A DNA stretch of 54,646 bases, from the NCBI GenBank assembly GCA_024226735.1, contig JAAELL010000607.1, forward strand, positions 1 to 54,646, written 5' to 3'. The translations under genes were made by a program, and so were the position numbers. The DNA is from a bacterium. GTDB taxonomy: Bacteria; Planctomycetota; UBA1135; GCA-002686595. The notes under the pieces are model-generated. The model did no database searches. It worked only from the letters and a program-made list of their open reading frames with translations, and was not told the origin of the DNA. Shown in pieces: positions 34,021 to 42,109 of the stretch (position 1 is its first letter; each line of letters begins with the position of its first letter).

Positions 34021-36324
34021 TCACTCGGCGGAGCCGGTACGCCGCGCTCCGCCACGGAACGTCAACCACTCGGGCTGTGTCTCCGTCGCCCTTCCTTCGG
34101 TGCGCACGAGCACGGCCCGACCGTAGTTGTTCTCGTAGCCCTGGTAGACGCCACGGCCGATGACGACGAACACCTCGAGCTTGCCGTCGCCGTCCGCGTC
34201 GAGGACGAGCGGTGCGTGGTCGATGTCCTCACGCGGATCGTTGTGCGTACCGAGCTCGACCGACAGGACCTCGACGCCGTCGGACGGGCGCACGGCGACG
34301 AGACGGGATCCCGCGCCGAAGACGAGCTCCGGCCGGCCGTCGCCGGTGACGTCCCCCGGCACGGCGCCGCGCGCGATCGACGCGTTGCCAAAACCGCGCT
34401 CCCAGAGTACGCGTCCGTCCGCGTTCAGCACGTGGACGCCCACTCCGCAGACGGCGATCTCGGGCACGCCATCGCCGTCGGCGTCGACAAGCGTCGTCGG
34501 CGCGAACACGGAGCCCTCGCGCTCGCCCGTGAGCTGCGCCTTCCACTTCGGCTCACCCGACTCCGCCTCCAGCATCCAAACGCTGCCGCGGCGGTCCGCG
34601 ACGACGAGCTCCTGGCGCTCGTCCCCGTCGAAGTCCCAGGCACTGACGCCGTGATAGACCGAGTCGCCGGTCTCGAAGCTCCACAGCTCCTTCCCGTCGT
34701 GTCCGCTCAACGCCCGCAGGCGGTCGTCGCCGTGCCAGGTCGTGACGAGCACGTCGAGAACGCCGTCAGCGTCGACGTCGCACAGGCACGGCTCCGACTG
34801 GATGTGACCTGGAACTTCGACGCTCCACAAAGTGCTGCCGTCCTTGCCCGCGAGAGCGACGACGCGCCCCGGGCCACCGCGGACCTTCATCGTGCCGACG
34901 ACGACCTCGATGTCGCCGTCCCCGTCGAGGTCGGCGGCGGCCGGGGGCGAGTCCGTTCCGCTCGGCAGACGCGTCGTCCAGACGGGCTCGCTGTTCGCGT
35001 CGACGCACTCGAGCACACCCGTCGCCGAGTCCGCGGAGAGCACGTCGAGGTCGCCGTCCATGTCGACGTCCGCGATCAACACCGACGCGTCGCGCGGACC
35101 ACTGGCCGAGGGCAGCTTCCAGGCGAGCTCGCCCGTCCTCGCCCGGAGGGCGTAGAGGTGCCGGTCGCCGAAGTACGTGCCGAACAGGATCTCGCGCTCC
35201 CCGTCGCCGTCGAGGTCCGCCGCCGCGGCCGACCCGAACGAAGGTGCTTGGGTGGGGAACGACCACAGGACCGAGGCGTCGTCGGGCGCACGCTCCGGCT
35301 GATCCTCGGGCTCGCTCTCCCGAGGCGGCGTCGACGGCTTCAAGCGCAGGCGAATGTACGGTGCATACACCGTATCGGGATACTCGCGCAGGAGCGTCTC
35401 GAAGATCGCACGCGCCTCGTCCTTGCGCCCCAGATCATCGATCGCCGCAGCCCTCCAATAGCGGGCCGCGTCGTAGCCTGGCGTGTCCGCGTCGACGATC
35501 GCGAGCCAGCGGTCGACCGTCGCGACGATCTCCGCGTGCTGGTCGAGGTTCCCCTGTGCCGCCGCGGCGTAGAAGAGCGCTCGGGCACGATCCCCTTCGT
35601 CCGCCTCGGGGTGACTCGCGGCCAAGAGCAGGTCGCGCGCCGCCTCGCGCCAGCGTTGCGCGCTGAACGCTCGGAAGCCGGTACTGATGATCTCCTCGAC
35701 GCCCCGCCCCGCTCCGGCGGCGACGGTGCTCGGGGAGAGCACGTGCTCTCCCGCTTCGAGCGTGCGCGTCCCCCACGCGGATGCCGCGTGCACGACCTGG
35801 CCGCTGAGGACCGTGACGTCGACCTGACCGTTGTGCAGCGTCACCTTCCAGACGCCGCCCGCGAGGTCGAGCTCGAACGCCGCCGGGCCCACCGCGCGGA
35901 CGCTGCCCGTGCCTGCGATGTTGATCGTCGCGCTCGTCCCTGCCGGAATCTGAACGTGGTTCGACTCGCGCAGCTCCTCCTGTCCTCCGTCCTGCCAGGA
36001 CACGAGTGGCGAGAGGGTCGACGAGACGATCGAGCCGTAGGCCTTGGGACCGAGGGGCAGCCTGGCGACGAGCGCGACGGCGAGCACGGCCGCGGCGACG
36101 CCCGCGACGCGCGGCCAGCGCGCGGCGCGCTCGGGAGCAGCGTCGGGCTCGGGCGACAGGAGCACCGTCAGTGCGCGCTCGGCCTCCAGCTCTCCGCGAC
36201 ACGCGTCGCAGACCGCGACGTGCGCAGTGACCTCGGCGCGCTCCGTCGTGGTGCATCCATCCTCGAGGAGCGCAAAGAGCATGGGTCGAATCCGCGTGCA
36301 GTCGGTTCGCTCGTTCACCACCAT
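34021..36324 (-). CDS. transmembrane anti-sigma factor fused to FecR, TPR and VCBS/FG-GAP propeller
   Basis: A 767-residue protein. Residues 1-50 form a zinc-binding anti-sigma domain (zf-HC2) with C9, H35, C39 and C42 (HVAVCDAC). A transmembrane helix (about 73-95) is followed by a FecR-like beta domain (IPAGTSATINIAGTG to GTRTLEAGEHVL), a helical/TPR region (about 210-310), and a long C-terminal propeller (about 345-745) of VCBS/PQQ-type blades with repeated DxDGDGxxE calcium-like motifs (DLDGDGEREILFGTYFG, DVDMDGDLDVLSAD, DVDADGVLDVLVTTW). The start overlaps the sigma-gene stop (ATGGTGGTGA), so the pair is translationally coupled. It should hold the sigma factor at the membrane; the propeller is the outer sensor (inference). 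Confidence 0.85.
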   Translation of the reverse strand: MVVNERTDCTRIRPMLFALLEDGCTTTERAEVTAHVAVCDACRGELEAERALTVLLSPEPDAAPERAARWPRVAGVAAAVLAVALVARLPLGPKAYGSIVSSTLSPLVSWQDGGQEELRESNHVQIPAGTSATINIAGTGSVRAVGPAAFELDLAGGVWKVTLHNGQVDVTVLSGQVVHAASAWGTRTLEAGEHVLSPSTVAAGAGRGVEEIISTGFRAFSAQRWREAARDLLLAASHPEADEGDRARALFYAAAAQGNLDQHAEIVATVDRWLAIVDADTPGYDAARYWRAAAIDDLGRKDEARAIFETLLREYPDTVYAPYIRLRLKPSTPPRESEPEDQPERAPDDASVLWSFPTQAPSFGSAAAADLDGDGEREILFGTYFGDRHLYALRARTGELAWKLPSASGPRDASVLIADVDMDGDLDVLSADSATGVLECVDANSEPVWTTRLPSGTDSPPAAADLDGDGDIEVVVGTMKVRGGPGRVVALAGKDGSTLWSVEVPGHIQSEPCLCDVDADGVLDVLVTTWHGDDRLRALSGHDGKELWSFETGDSVYHGVSAWDFDGDERQELVVADRRGSVWMLEAESGEPKWKAQLTGEREGSVFAPTTLVDADGDGVPEIAVCGVGVHVLNADGRVLWERGFGNASIARGAVPGDVTGDGRPELVFGAGSRLVAVRPSDGVEVLSVELGTHNDPREDIDHAPLVLDADGDGKLEVFVVIGRGVYQGYENNYGRAVLVRTEGRATETQPEWLTFRGGARRTGSAE

Positions 36325-36839
36325 CGCTGTCCATCCTTCGTCAGCCTGTGCCGCAGTGCGCGGCGTGCTTCGTAGATCCGGCCCCGCACCGTCGAGAGCG
36401 GGACTCCGAGACGCTCGGCGATCTCGGCGTAGCTGCATCCCTCGCGATAGCGCATCGACAGCACCTGTGCGAAGGCAGGCACGAGCTCCTGCACTTCGTC
36501 CCAGATCCAGTCCAGCGTCGCGCGGGTCGACACTCCCTCGAGCTCCTCCAAGAAGACGACGTCGCGCCGCGTCCGCCGTCGCCGGTGATCCGCCGCCACA
36601 GTTCTTGCAATGCGCACGAGCCACGCTTCGAAGCGCTCGGGCCGGGCCAGGCGATCGAGGTACTTGAACGCCTTGTAGAAGGTCTCCTGCACCGCGTCTT
36701 CACGCATGGCGGTGTCCTCCAGGCGGTAGGCGACGACCAGCCGCACGCGAGCGTCGTAACGCGCGACGAGCTCGCGGAAGCGCGAGACGTCACCGGCGCG
36801 GATCGCGGCCACGAGCGTCGAGTCATCGGTGGGCGGCAT
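36315..36839 (-). CDS. ECF RNA polymerase sigma factor
   Basis: A 174-residue sigma-70 family factor with regions 2 and 4 only. Region 2: YRLEDTAMREDAVQETFYKAFKYL and FEAWLVRIARTVAADHRRRR. Region 4: EVQELVPAFAQVLSMRYREG then YAEIAERLGVPLSTVRGRIYEARRAL. It overlaps the downstream anti-sigma gene by 10 bp. Upstream on the minus strand, TTGACG (36874-36879) and GTCTAT (36851-36856) are spaced 17 nt, but this would start the RNA downstream of the GGAG that serves as SD, so I do not call a promoter. Autoregulation is usual for such pairs but not shown here. Confidence 0.93.
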   Translation of the reverse strand: MPPTDDSTLVAAIRAGDVSRFRELVARYDARVRLVVAYRLEDTAMREDAVQETFYKAFKYLDRLARPERFEAWLVRIARTVAADHRRRRTRRDVVFLEELEGVSTRATLDWIWDEVQELVPAFAQVLSMRYREGCSYAEIAERLGVPLSTVRGRIYEARRALRHRLTKDGQRWW

Positions 36840-37005
36840 GAACTAGCTCCATAGACGCGCCGCACGGTCGAAACGTCAAAAGTTTTGGCAATGGAATCCC
36901 TCGATCCACTCGGGAGCGACGCCCGTACGGCCTGCGGGCGATCGAGCCGGGCCAGCCGTCGCTCCGTCGCCGCCACCTTTCAACCCACGGACTGGAGAGC
37001 AGACC

Positions 37006-37838
37006 ATGCAATTCCGAACCCTCTTCCTCGGCGCCATCGCGGCGCCGTTCGCCACGGCCCTCCCACAGTCGACGCTGCTCGAGGCGCGCATCCCGGCCGG
37101 CATCACGCTGCAAGTCGGCGACGACCCCGAGCCGTGGGGGAGCCGTGGGGGCTGCAGTGCTACTACGAGTTCGTCCTCGGTCCGGGCGAGTCCGTCGACC
37201 ACGCGTTGTTCGTCGCCTGCGGCAGCCGCGAGCGGCCGCAGCCCGACGTCGCGAACGCGTACCGGTTGGCCGACGATCCGGCACGCAAGCCCGGTTCGCG
37301 TCGCGTCCTCGCGACGCGCGACGCGTGGGCACGTCAGCTCGGTGACTGCCAACCGACCGAGCTCGACGGCGCGCTGCTTCAGTGGGCGATCTGGGCCCAG
37401 GCCGGGACCTCGTTCCCCGAGCTCGCGTTCGTGATCGAGCGCCAAACAAACGATGCGCAGCACGCACAGACGGCGCTGCGCGTCGCCGCGACGCGTATCG
37501 TCGGGCTGCTTCAGGGATCCGGCGCTCTGGCGGCGGCGTCCACATGGACCGAACACGCAGGCCGTCGAGGCCGTCCCGTGGCTCGCCAGCCACATCACGT
37601 ACGTCAATCCGAGTGCGGCCCTGATGGATGGCACGACACCGTGCGTCGACGCCCTCATGCGCATCGGCAAGGCCGCGGTCGACGAGATGCTGCGCCGCCC
37701 GCAGGAGCGCATCGAGTACGAGGACCTGGTGCTGTACTGCCAGGTGATCGCAACCGTCTACGGCATCGACTTCGGTCACCGCACCGTGGAGAACGCTGTC
37801 TCGCCGCCCTCTATTCGCGGTTGTCGCCGAAGCAGTAG
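37006..37838 (+). pseudogene. frameshifted secreted-protein gene (two or more lesions)
   Basis: ATG 37006 follows GGAGAG and opens a signal-peptide-like frame (MQFRTLFLGAIAAPF). At 37130-37151 an 11-bp sequence, AGCCGTGGGGG, is tandemly duplicated. Removing one copy restores a continuous reading through PEPWGLQCYYEFVLGPG and DGALLQWAIWAQAG. Near 37540 a second frame change is needed to continue through NTQAVEAVPWLASHITY and IEYEDLVLYCQVIATVYG. The end is unclear because the last bases also encode the C-terminus of the convergent gene (stop at 37811). The product family is not recognised; Cys-containing helices suggest a small exported protein. Confidence 0.7.
37130..37151. repeat. 11-bp tandem duplication causing a frameshift
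   Basis: AGCCGTGGGGG occurs twice back to back (37130-37140, 37141-37151). Since 11 is not a multiple of three, the duplication breaks the reading frame of the host gene. Confidence 0.92.
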
Positions 37839-39226
37839 AGAGCCGCCTGAGAACGCAAGTACACGCGGTCTCCGACGATCGCGGGCGTCGACCAGATCTG
37901 CTCGTCCATCTCGACCGTCGAGAGCACTTCCCAGTCAGCCTTGCCGCTCAGGACCGAGACGTCGCCCGAGAGGCTCACCGTCAGGATGCGCTCACCGTCG
38001 GTGACTGGAGACGCGAAGTACATGTCGGTGCTGCCGACACGCTCCTGCTTCCCGAGCTTCCCCGATGCGGCGTCCATCGCGGTCAAGAGGCCACCATCAC
38101 GCAGCAGGAACAGTGTTTCACCGACGACCAGCGGCGAGATAACGTCCGACATCCCGCGCCGTTTCTCGTAGCGCCAAGCCACGTGCGAGTCCGTCACGTC
38201 CCCCTTGCCACCGAGGCGCACCGCGTACAGGGCGCCCGTCGCCGTACCCGCTCGCACGAGGTACTCGTAGTCGTCCTGGTCGATCTTGCCATCACCGTCC
38301 AAGTCGAAGATGAACCACGCCTGGTGCAGGACCTCGACCGGCCACTCCTCCTTGGAGACGAGGCCGTCGCCGTCGCCGTCCTTCTCGTCACGCAGCTCCT
38401 CCCACGTCTGCGTCAATCTCGGCGCCCCGAACTCCGACGACGGCACCATGTACGCGTTGACGATACACAGGTCACCGTGCAGCACGGGCACGGCCTTGAC
38501 CTGCCATGCCGACCCGTTGACCCACCAGAGCTTCTCGCCGTCCTCGAGCGAGTACGCAGCGAGCTGCAGCGCGCCAGACGCGATCACCTGTGCCGGCCCC
38601 TCCTCCGGGACGTAGACGATCGGTGTCGAGTAGCCGTGCGTGGAGGCGCGCGCGACCTTCCACAGTTCCTTGCCCGTCTTCTTGTCGAGCGCGATGAGGT
38701 GTGACTCGTCGTCCTCGTCCAGCTGGACGACGATTCGGTCCGCGTGCACGACCGGCGAAGCCGCGAGGCCGTGCGGCAGATCGAAAGGCGCGCCGATCCC
38801 GTTACGCCACTGCTCTTCACCGTCCAGGCCGTACGCGACGAGGCCGATGTGGTGGAACAGCGCGTAGACGCGCTCGCCGTCGGTCGCCGGTGTCGGTGCC
38901 GCCGCGGAGTTCGCGCCGACGCGGCTGCCGTCGTACTCGATGCTCTTGCGCCACTTTTTCTCGCCTGTCTCCGCGTCAAAGCAGAGCGTCAGGAGCCGCT
39001 TGTCCTCGGCGCCAGTCAGAAACACGCGTCCGCCGGCGACGACCGGTGACGAGTAGCCCTTCGGCAGCTCGGTGCGCCAAATCTGGTTCGCCTCGCGATC
39101 GAGCTTCTCGGGCAACGCGGCATCCCCCGTCGCCAAGCCGGCGCCATTGTTGCCGCGGAAGCCGCCCCATGCGGGGTCTTGGTTCGATGGGGCAAGGGCG
39201 AGGAGCGTGGTGAAGAGGATCGACAT
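37811..39226 (-). CDS. PQQ-type beta-propeller protein with EF-hand insertion
   Basis: A 471-residue protein with a short hydrophobic signal-like start. Blades of the PQQ/BamB type recur: FDAETGEKKWRKSIEYDG, YGLDGEEQWRNGIG, LDKKTGKELWKVAR, AYSLEDGEKLWWVNG, MDAASGKLGKQERVG. Between blades four and five sits an EF-hand pair, DKDGDGDGLVSKEEW and DLDGDGKIDQDDYEYL, with the expected Asp/Glu calcium ligands. No quinoprotein active-site residues were identified, so a structural or binding role is more likely than a dehydrogenase. It is divergent from the Ntn hydrolase gene. Confidence 0.85.
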   Translation of the reverse strand: MSILFTTLLALAPSNQDPAWGGFRGNNGAGLATGDAALPEKLDREANQIWRTELPKGYSSPVVAGGRVFLTGAEDKRLLTLCFDAETGEKKWRKSIEYDGSRVGANSAAAPTPATDGERVYALFHHIGLVAYGLDGEEQWRNGIGAPFDLPHGLAASPVVHADRIVVQLDEDDESHLIALDKKTGKELWKVARASTHGYSTPIVYVPEEGPAQVIASGALQLAAYSLEDGEKLWWVNGSAWQVKAVPVLHGDLCIVNAYMVPSSEFGAPRLTQTWEELRDEKDGDGDGLVSKEEWPVEVLHQAWFIFDLDGDGKIDQDDYEYLVRAGTATGALYAVRLGGKGDVTDSHVAWRYEKRRGMSDVISPLVVGETLFLLRDGGLLTAMDAASGKLGKQERVGSTDMYFASPVTDGERILTVSLSGDVSVLSGKADWEVLSTVEMDEQIWSTPAIVGDRVYLRSQAALYCFGDNRE

Positions 39227-39543
39227 CGGGGACTTCCGGTAGGGGCTGGCGAACTCCCGACAGGATAGCCACCCACCTCAGAAGCGCGCCGCCATCGTCC
39301 CCGCGTAACCCGTCAATTCCACGTAGCTCCGCCCGACGCGCGCTCCGTCCGGCCACTCGGGTCGCGCGATGGTCATCCGATCGGATTCGCCCGAATCCGC
39401 GGCGCGGATGCATCCGCCACGCTCCCGATGCCCGGCGCCGATTCAGTAGGATCTCGGGCAGCTCGATCCTACCGTCCCCCTCGGCTCCCCCTCCGTTTCC
39501 CCGGTGGGGCACCGTCCCGCCCAGGCGCATCTTCACTCCGCAC
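39227..39543. other. 317-bp divergent intergenic region
   Basis: It separates the PQQ-propeller gene (minus) from the Ntn-hydrolase gene (plus). It contains no convincing open frame. Its main content is a cluster of three palindromes at 39375-39417 (listed separately). I saw no clear sigma-70 promoter pair. Confidence 0.6.
39375..39417. promoter_or_regulatory. cluster of three overlapping or adjacent palindromes
   Basis: ATCCGATCGGAT (39375-39386) overlaps GGATTCG-cc-CGAATCC (39383-39398), and GCGGATGCATCCGC follows at 39404-39417. All three are perfect and share the half-site CGGAT/ATCCG. The arrangement between divergent promoters suggests an operator array for a dimeric regulator (inference). 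Confidence 0.55.
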
Positions 39544-40119
39544 ATGACCACTATCGTCGTCGTCAAGAAAGCCGGCCGTGCCTGCATCGCCGCCGACACC
39601 CTCGCCAAGTACGGCGACGCCCTCGAGAGCGCTGACTACATCGCGAACGCCGACAAGCTGATTCCAATCGGCGACTCCTGGCTCGCCGCGGCGGGACCGG
39701 CGGCGATCCAGCAGGTTCTCAAGAGCTACTTCGCGGACAAGAACGCGCGCCGTGACTTCAAGACCGTGCAGGGGATCTTCGAGTCCCTGCTCGAGATGCA
39801 GGGTGTCCTGAAGGACAACTACTTCCTGAATCCCAAGGAAGACGAGCGTGATCCGTTCGACTCGATGCAGGCGGAGATCCTGCTCGCTTCTCCCGGCGGT
39901 ATCTTCGGGGCGTACCCGCTGCGCTCGGTGATGGAGTACACGCGGTTCTACGCCTTCGGGAGCGGAGCCGAGTACGCGATGGGCGCGATGCACGCCGTGT
40001 ACGAGCGCTACGAGCGAGTCGAGGCGATCGCGGCGGCGGGCATCGAGGCCGCGGCGGCGTTCGACGATTCGACGGGGCTGCCGTATACGCTGAAGTCGCT
40101 CGAGCTCCAGCGCCGCTGA
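39544..40119 (+). CDS. orphan proteasome-type Ntn hydrolase (HslV/Anbu-like)
   Basis: A 191-residue protein beginning MTTIVVV. After Met removal Thr1 would be the N-terminal nucleophile. D17 is in the expected place (IAADT), a Lys follows at about 37 in NADKLIPIGDSWLAAAG (the K33 equivalent), and YAFGSGAEYAMGAMHA matches the GSGxxYAxxA helix start of HslV-type subunits. The length is near that of HslV. No HslU ATPase or other proteasome component is nearby, and the C-terminal HslV features cannot be confirmed by eye. It probably self-assembles as a peptidase; the substrate is unknown. Confidence 0.7.
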   Translation: MTTIVVVKKAGRACIAADTLAKYGDALESADYIANADKLIPIGDSWLAAAGPAAIQQVLKSYFADKNARRDFKTVQGIFESLLEMQGVLKDNYFLNPKEDERDPFDSMQAEILLASPGGIFGAYPLRSVMEYTRFYAFGSGAEYAMGAMHAVYERYERVEAIAAAGIEAAAAFDDSTGLPYTLKSLELQRR

Positions 40120-40129
40120 AGCGCCGGCG

Positions 40130-41878
40130 TCAGGCCCCAGAGTCGAGCCGCTCGACCTTCTGCTTGCGTGGGTTGACGGTACGCCGGCGCAGATCGCCGG
40201 CGCTCTCGACGACCAGGCGCGCGCGCTTGCCCTCGCCCTCGACCTTGAGCACCTGGCCGAGGTGGCGGTCGTCGATGCGCACCCAGTCGCCACGCTGGAA
40301 TCGCTCGCGCCTCGCAGGCTCCGCGGCGTCCTCCTGCGCGGGACGCGCCGCGGTGCGTTCCGGGTCACGCTTGCGCGGCGGATGCGCGGGGCGCGCCGAG
40401 AACCGGCTCGTGAGCCATTCGTCCGCGGGCGTGCACGCGTCGCACGCGCCGCAGGGCGCGACGGGTTCGGCGAGCTCGAAGTGACGCGCGAGCAGCACGC
40501 GCCGACACGTCGTCTCGTCCTTCGCGAACTGCATCATCGCCAGGAGGCCGAGCAGGTCGTCCTGGAGCTTCTCGCCCGTCCCGATGAACTCCGGCAGCTC
40601 GGCGGGGTCGAAGTCGCGCACGACCTCGATGTCGCGCGTCTCGAACGAGCCCTTGGTGACGCCGAGCACCTCGAGCCATTTCAACGTGATCGACACCCGG
40701 TTGTCGCGGCGCTCCTTGACGAGCAACTCCTGACGCAGATCGTCGAGATCCTTCACCACGATGCGCTCGCCCCATCCGCGCAGCGTCTCGTACACCGATA
40801 CGACGTACTCGAGGGTCGGGTTCGCCCAGCGCACGAAGCCCTGCTGGATCGCGAGGTCCTCCTCGAAATAGAAGAGCTCGCACCAGGCCGGCGCTCCGTC
40901 GCGCCCCGAGCGTCCAACCTCCTGCGCCCACGCCTCGAGCGTCCGTGGCACCTGCGCGTGCAAGACGAAGCGAATGTCCGCCTTGTCGACGCCCATCCCG
41001 AATGCGTTGGTCGCAAGGACGACGTCGCGCTCGGAGCCCATGAAATCATCCTGCATCCTGCGCCGCTCATCGGTGGAGAGGCCGCCGTGGTAGACCAGAC
41101 TCTTGATCCCGCGTCGCGCCAGCTCACCGTGCAGCCGTTCGAGATCGCGAATCAGCGCCGCGTACACGATCCCGGGCCCGTCGAGCGCCTGAATGCGCGC
41201 AGCGATGCGGTCGGTGCGGTCCTCCTGCGTCAAGACGTCCTGAACCGCGAAGAACAGGTTCTCGCGCTCGATGCCCGCGCGCAGAACGAGTGGAGCGACC
41301 AGGCGCAGGTGCGTCGCGATGTCGTCCGCGACGCGCGGGGTGGCTGTCGCCGTCAGCGCGACGGTCGGTGGGTCCCCGAGGAGCTTGCGGTAGCCGCCGA
41401 GGCGCGAGTAGTCCGGACGGAAATCGTGGCCCCACTGGCTGACACAGTGGGCTTCGTCGACCGCGAGCCGGACGACGCTCAAGCTCGGCAGCACTTCGAG
41501 GAAGCGCGGACTGCGGAACCGCTCGGGAGTGACGAACAGGAGGTCCAGCTCGCCCCGCATCGCGCGCTGGAGCCGGCGCTCGCGCTTCGCCGCGTCGATC
41601 GATGAGTTGACGAACGTCGCGGCGATGCCCTTCGCGACGAGCCCGTCGACCTGGTCCTTCATCAGTGCGATCAAGGGGCTCACGACGAGCACGAGCCCGT
41701 CGAGCAGCACGGCCGGAAGCTGGTAGACGAGCGACTTGCCCGCGCCCGTCGGCATCGTCACGAGCACGTCACGCCCATCGAGCACCCCCTGTAGAGCGTC
41801 GGCCTGCAGACTGCGTAGGCGTTGCACGCCAAAGCGCTCGGCCAGAACGCGCACCAATTCCGGATCGTCGACCTGCAT
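40130..41878 (-). CDS. second RecQ-family helicase, HRDC-less, with KOW/SH3-like tail
   Basis: About 582 residues. Helicase core: PTGAGKS (about 43-49), VDEAHCVSQWGHDFRPDY, TATATPRVADDI, FGMGVDKADIRFV, EVGRSGRDGAP. Zinc-site cysteines follow at TTCRRVLLARHF and APCGACDAC. There is no HRDC domain; instead a charged linker leads to a small beta module, GDWVRIDDRHLGQVLKVEGEG, similar to DUF3553/KOW-type folds. Start 41878 is chosen because AAGGTG lies about 5 nt upstream; an earlier ATG at 41920 has no SD. It shares the window with a full RecQ at 1846-4002. The gene converges with the Ntn hydrolase gene and diverges from the small helical protein. Confidence 0.9.
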   Translation of the reverse strand: MQVDDPELVRVLAERFGVQRLRSLQADALQGVLDGRDVLVTMPTGAGKSLVYQLPAVLLDGLVLVVSPLIALMKDQVDGLVAKGIAATFVNSSIDAAKRERRLQRAMRGELDLLFVTPERFRSPRFLEVLPSLSVVRLAVDEAHCVSQWGHDFRPDYSRLGGYRKLLGDPPTVALTATATPRVADDIATHLRLVAPLVLRAGIERENLFFAVQDVLTQEDRTDRIAARIQALDGPGIVYAALIRDLERLHGELARRGIKSLVYHGGLSTDERRRMQDDFMGSERDVVLATNAFGMGVDKADIRFVLHAQVPRTLEAWAQEVGRSGRDGAPAWCELFYFEEDLAIQQGFVRWANPTLEYVVSVYETLRGWGERIVVKDLDDLRQELLVKERRDNRVSITLKWLEVLGVTKGSFETRDIEVVRDFDPAELPEFIGTGEKLQDDLLGLLAMMQFAKDETTCRRVLLARHFELAEPVAPCGACDACTPADEWLTSRFSARPAHPPRKRDPERTAARPAQEDAAEPARRERFQRGDWVRIDDRHLGQVLKVEGEGKRARLVVESAGDLRRRTVNPRKQKVERLDSGA

Positions 41879-41970
41879 CGCGCACACCTTATCCACGCCG
41901 CTGCCTGGCTGCATCGTCATGCGCGAAATCGGGCTTCCCCCCTAGAGTCGAACCGAACCACCCGCTCGCC

Positions 41971-42066
41971 CCCTCCACGCCACCCTCCACGCCACCCGCC
42001 ACGCCACCCGCCACGCCACCCTCCACGCCACCCGCCACGCCACCCGCCACATCACCCGCCACCGGC
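41971..42066. repeat. 12-bp tandem repeat array in a divergent intergenic region
   Basis: Eight 12-bp units: CCCTCCACGCCA or CCCGCCACGCCA six times, then two decayed units (CCCGCCACATCA, CCCGCCACCGGC). It lies between the recQ-like start (41878) and the small gene at 42110. C/A-rich on the plus strand, with almost no self-complementarity, so no hairpin is expected. Confidence 0.92.
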
Positions 42067-42109
42067 GCGGCCGAGCCGTCAGGCGTGGCGGCCAGCAACA
42101 CGCATACAT

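Noticed and set aside
36851-36879. Sigma-70 promoter TTGACG-17-GTCTAT for the ECF gene
   Set aside because: The -10 is poor, and the start point would fall downstream of the likely SD (GGAG).
41971-42066. CRISPR array
   Set aside because: Units are 12 bp with no spacers between them; a simple tandem repeat.
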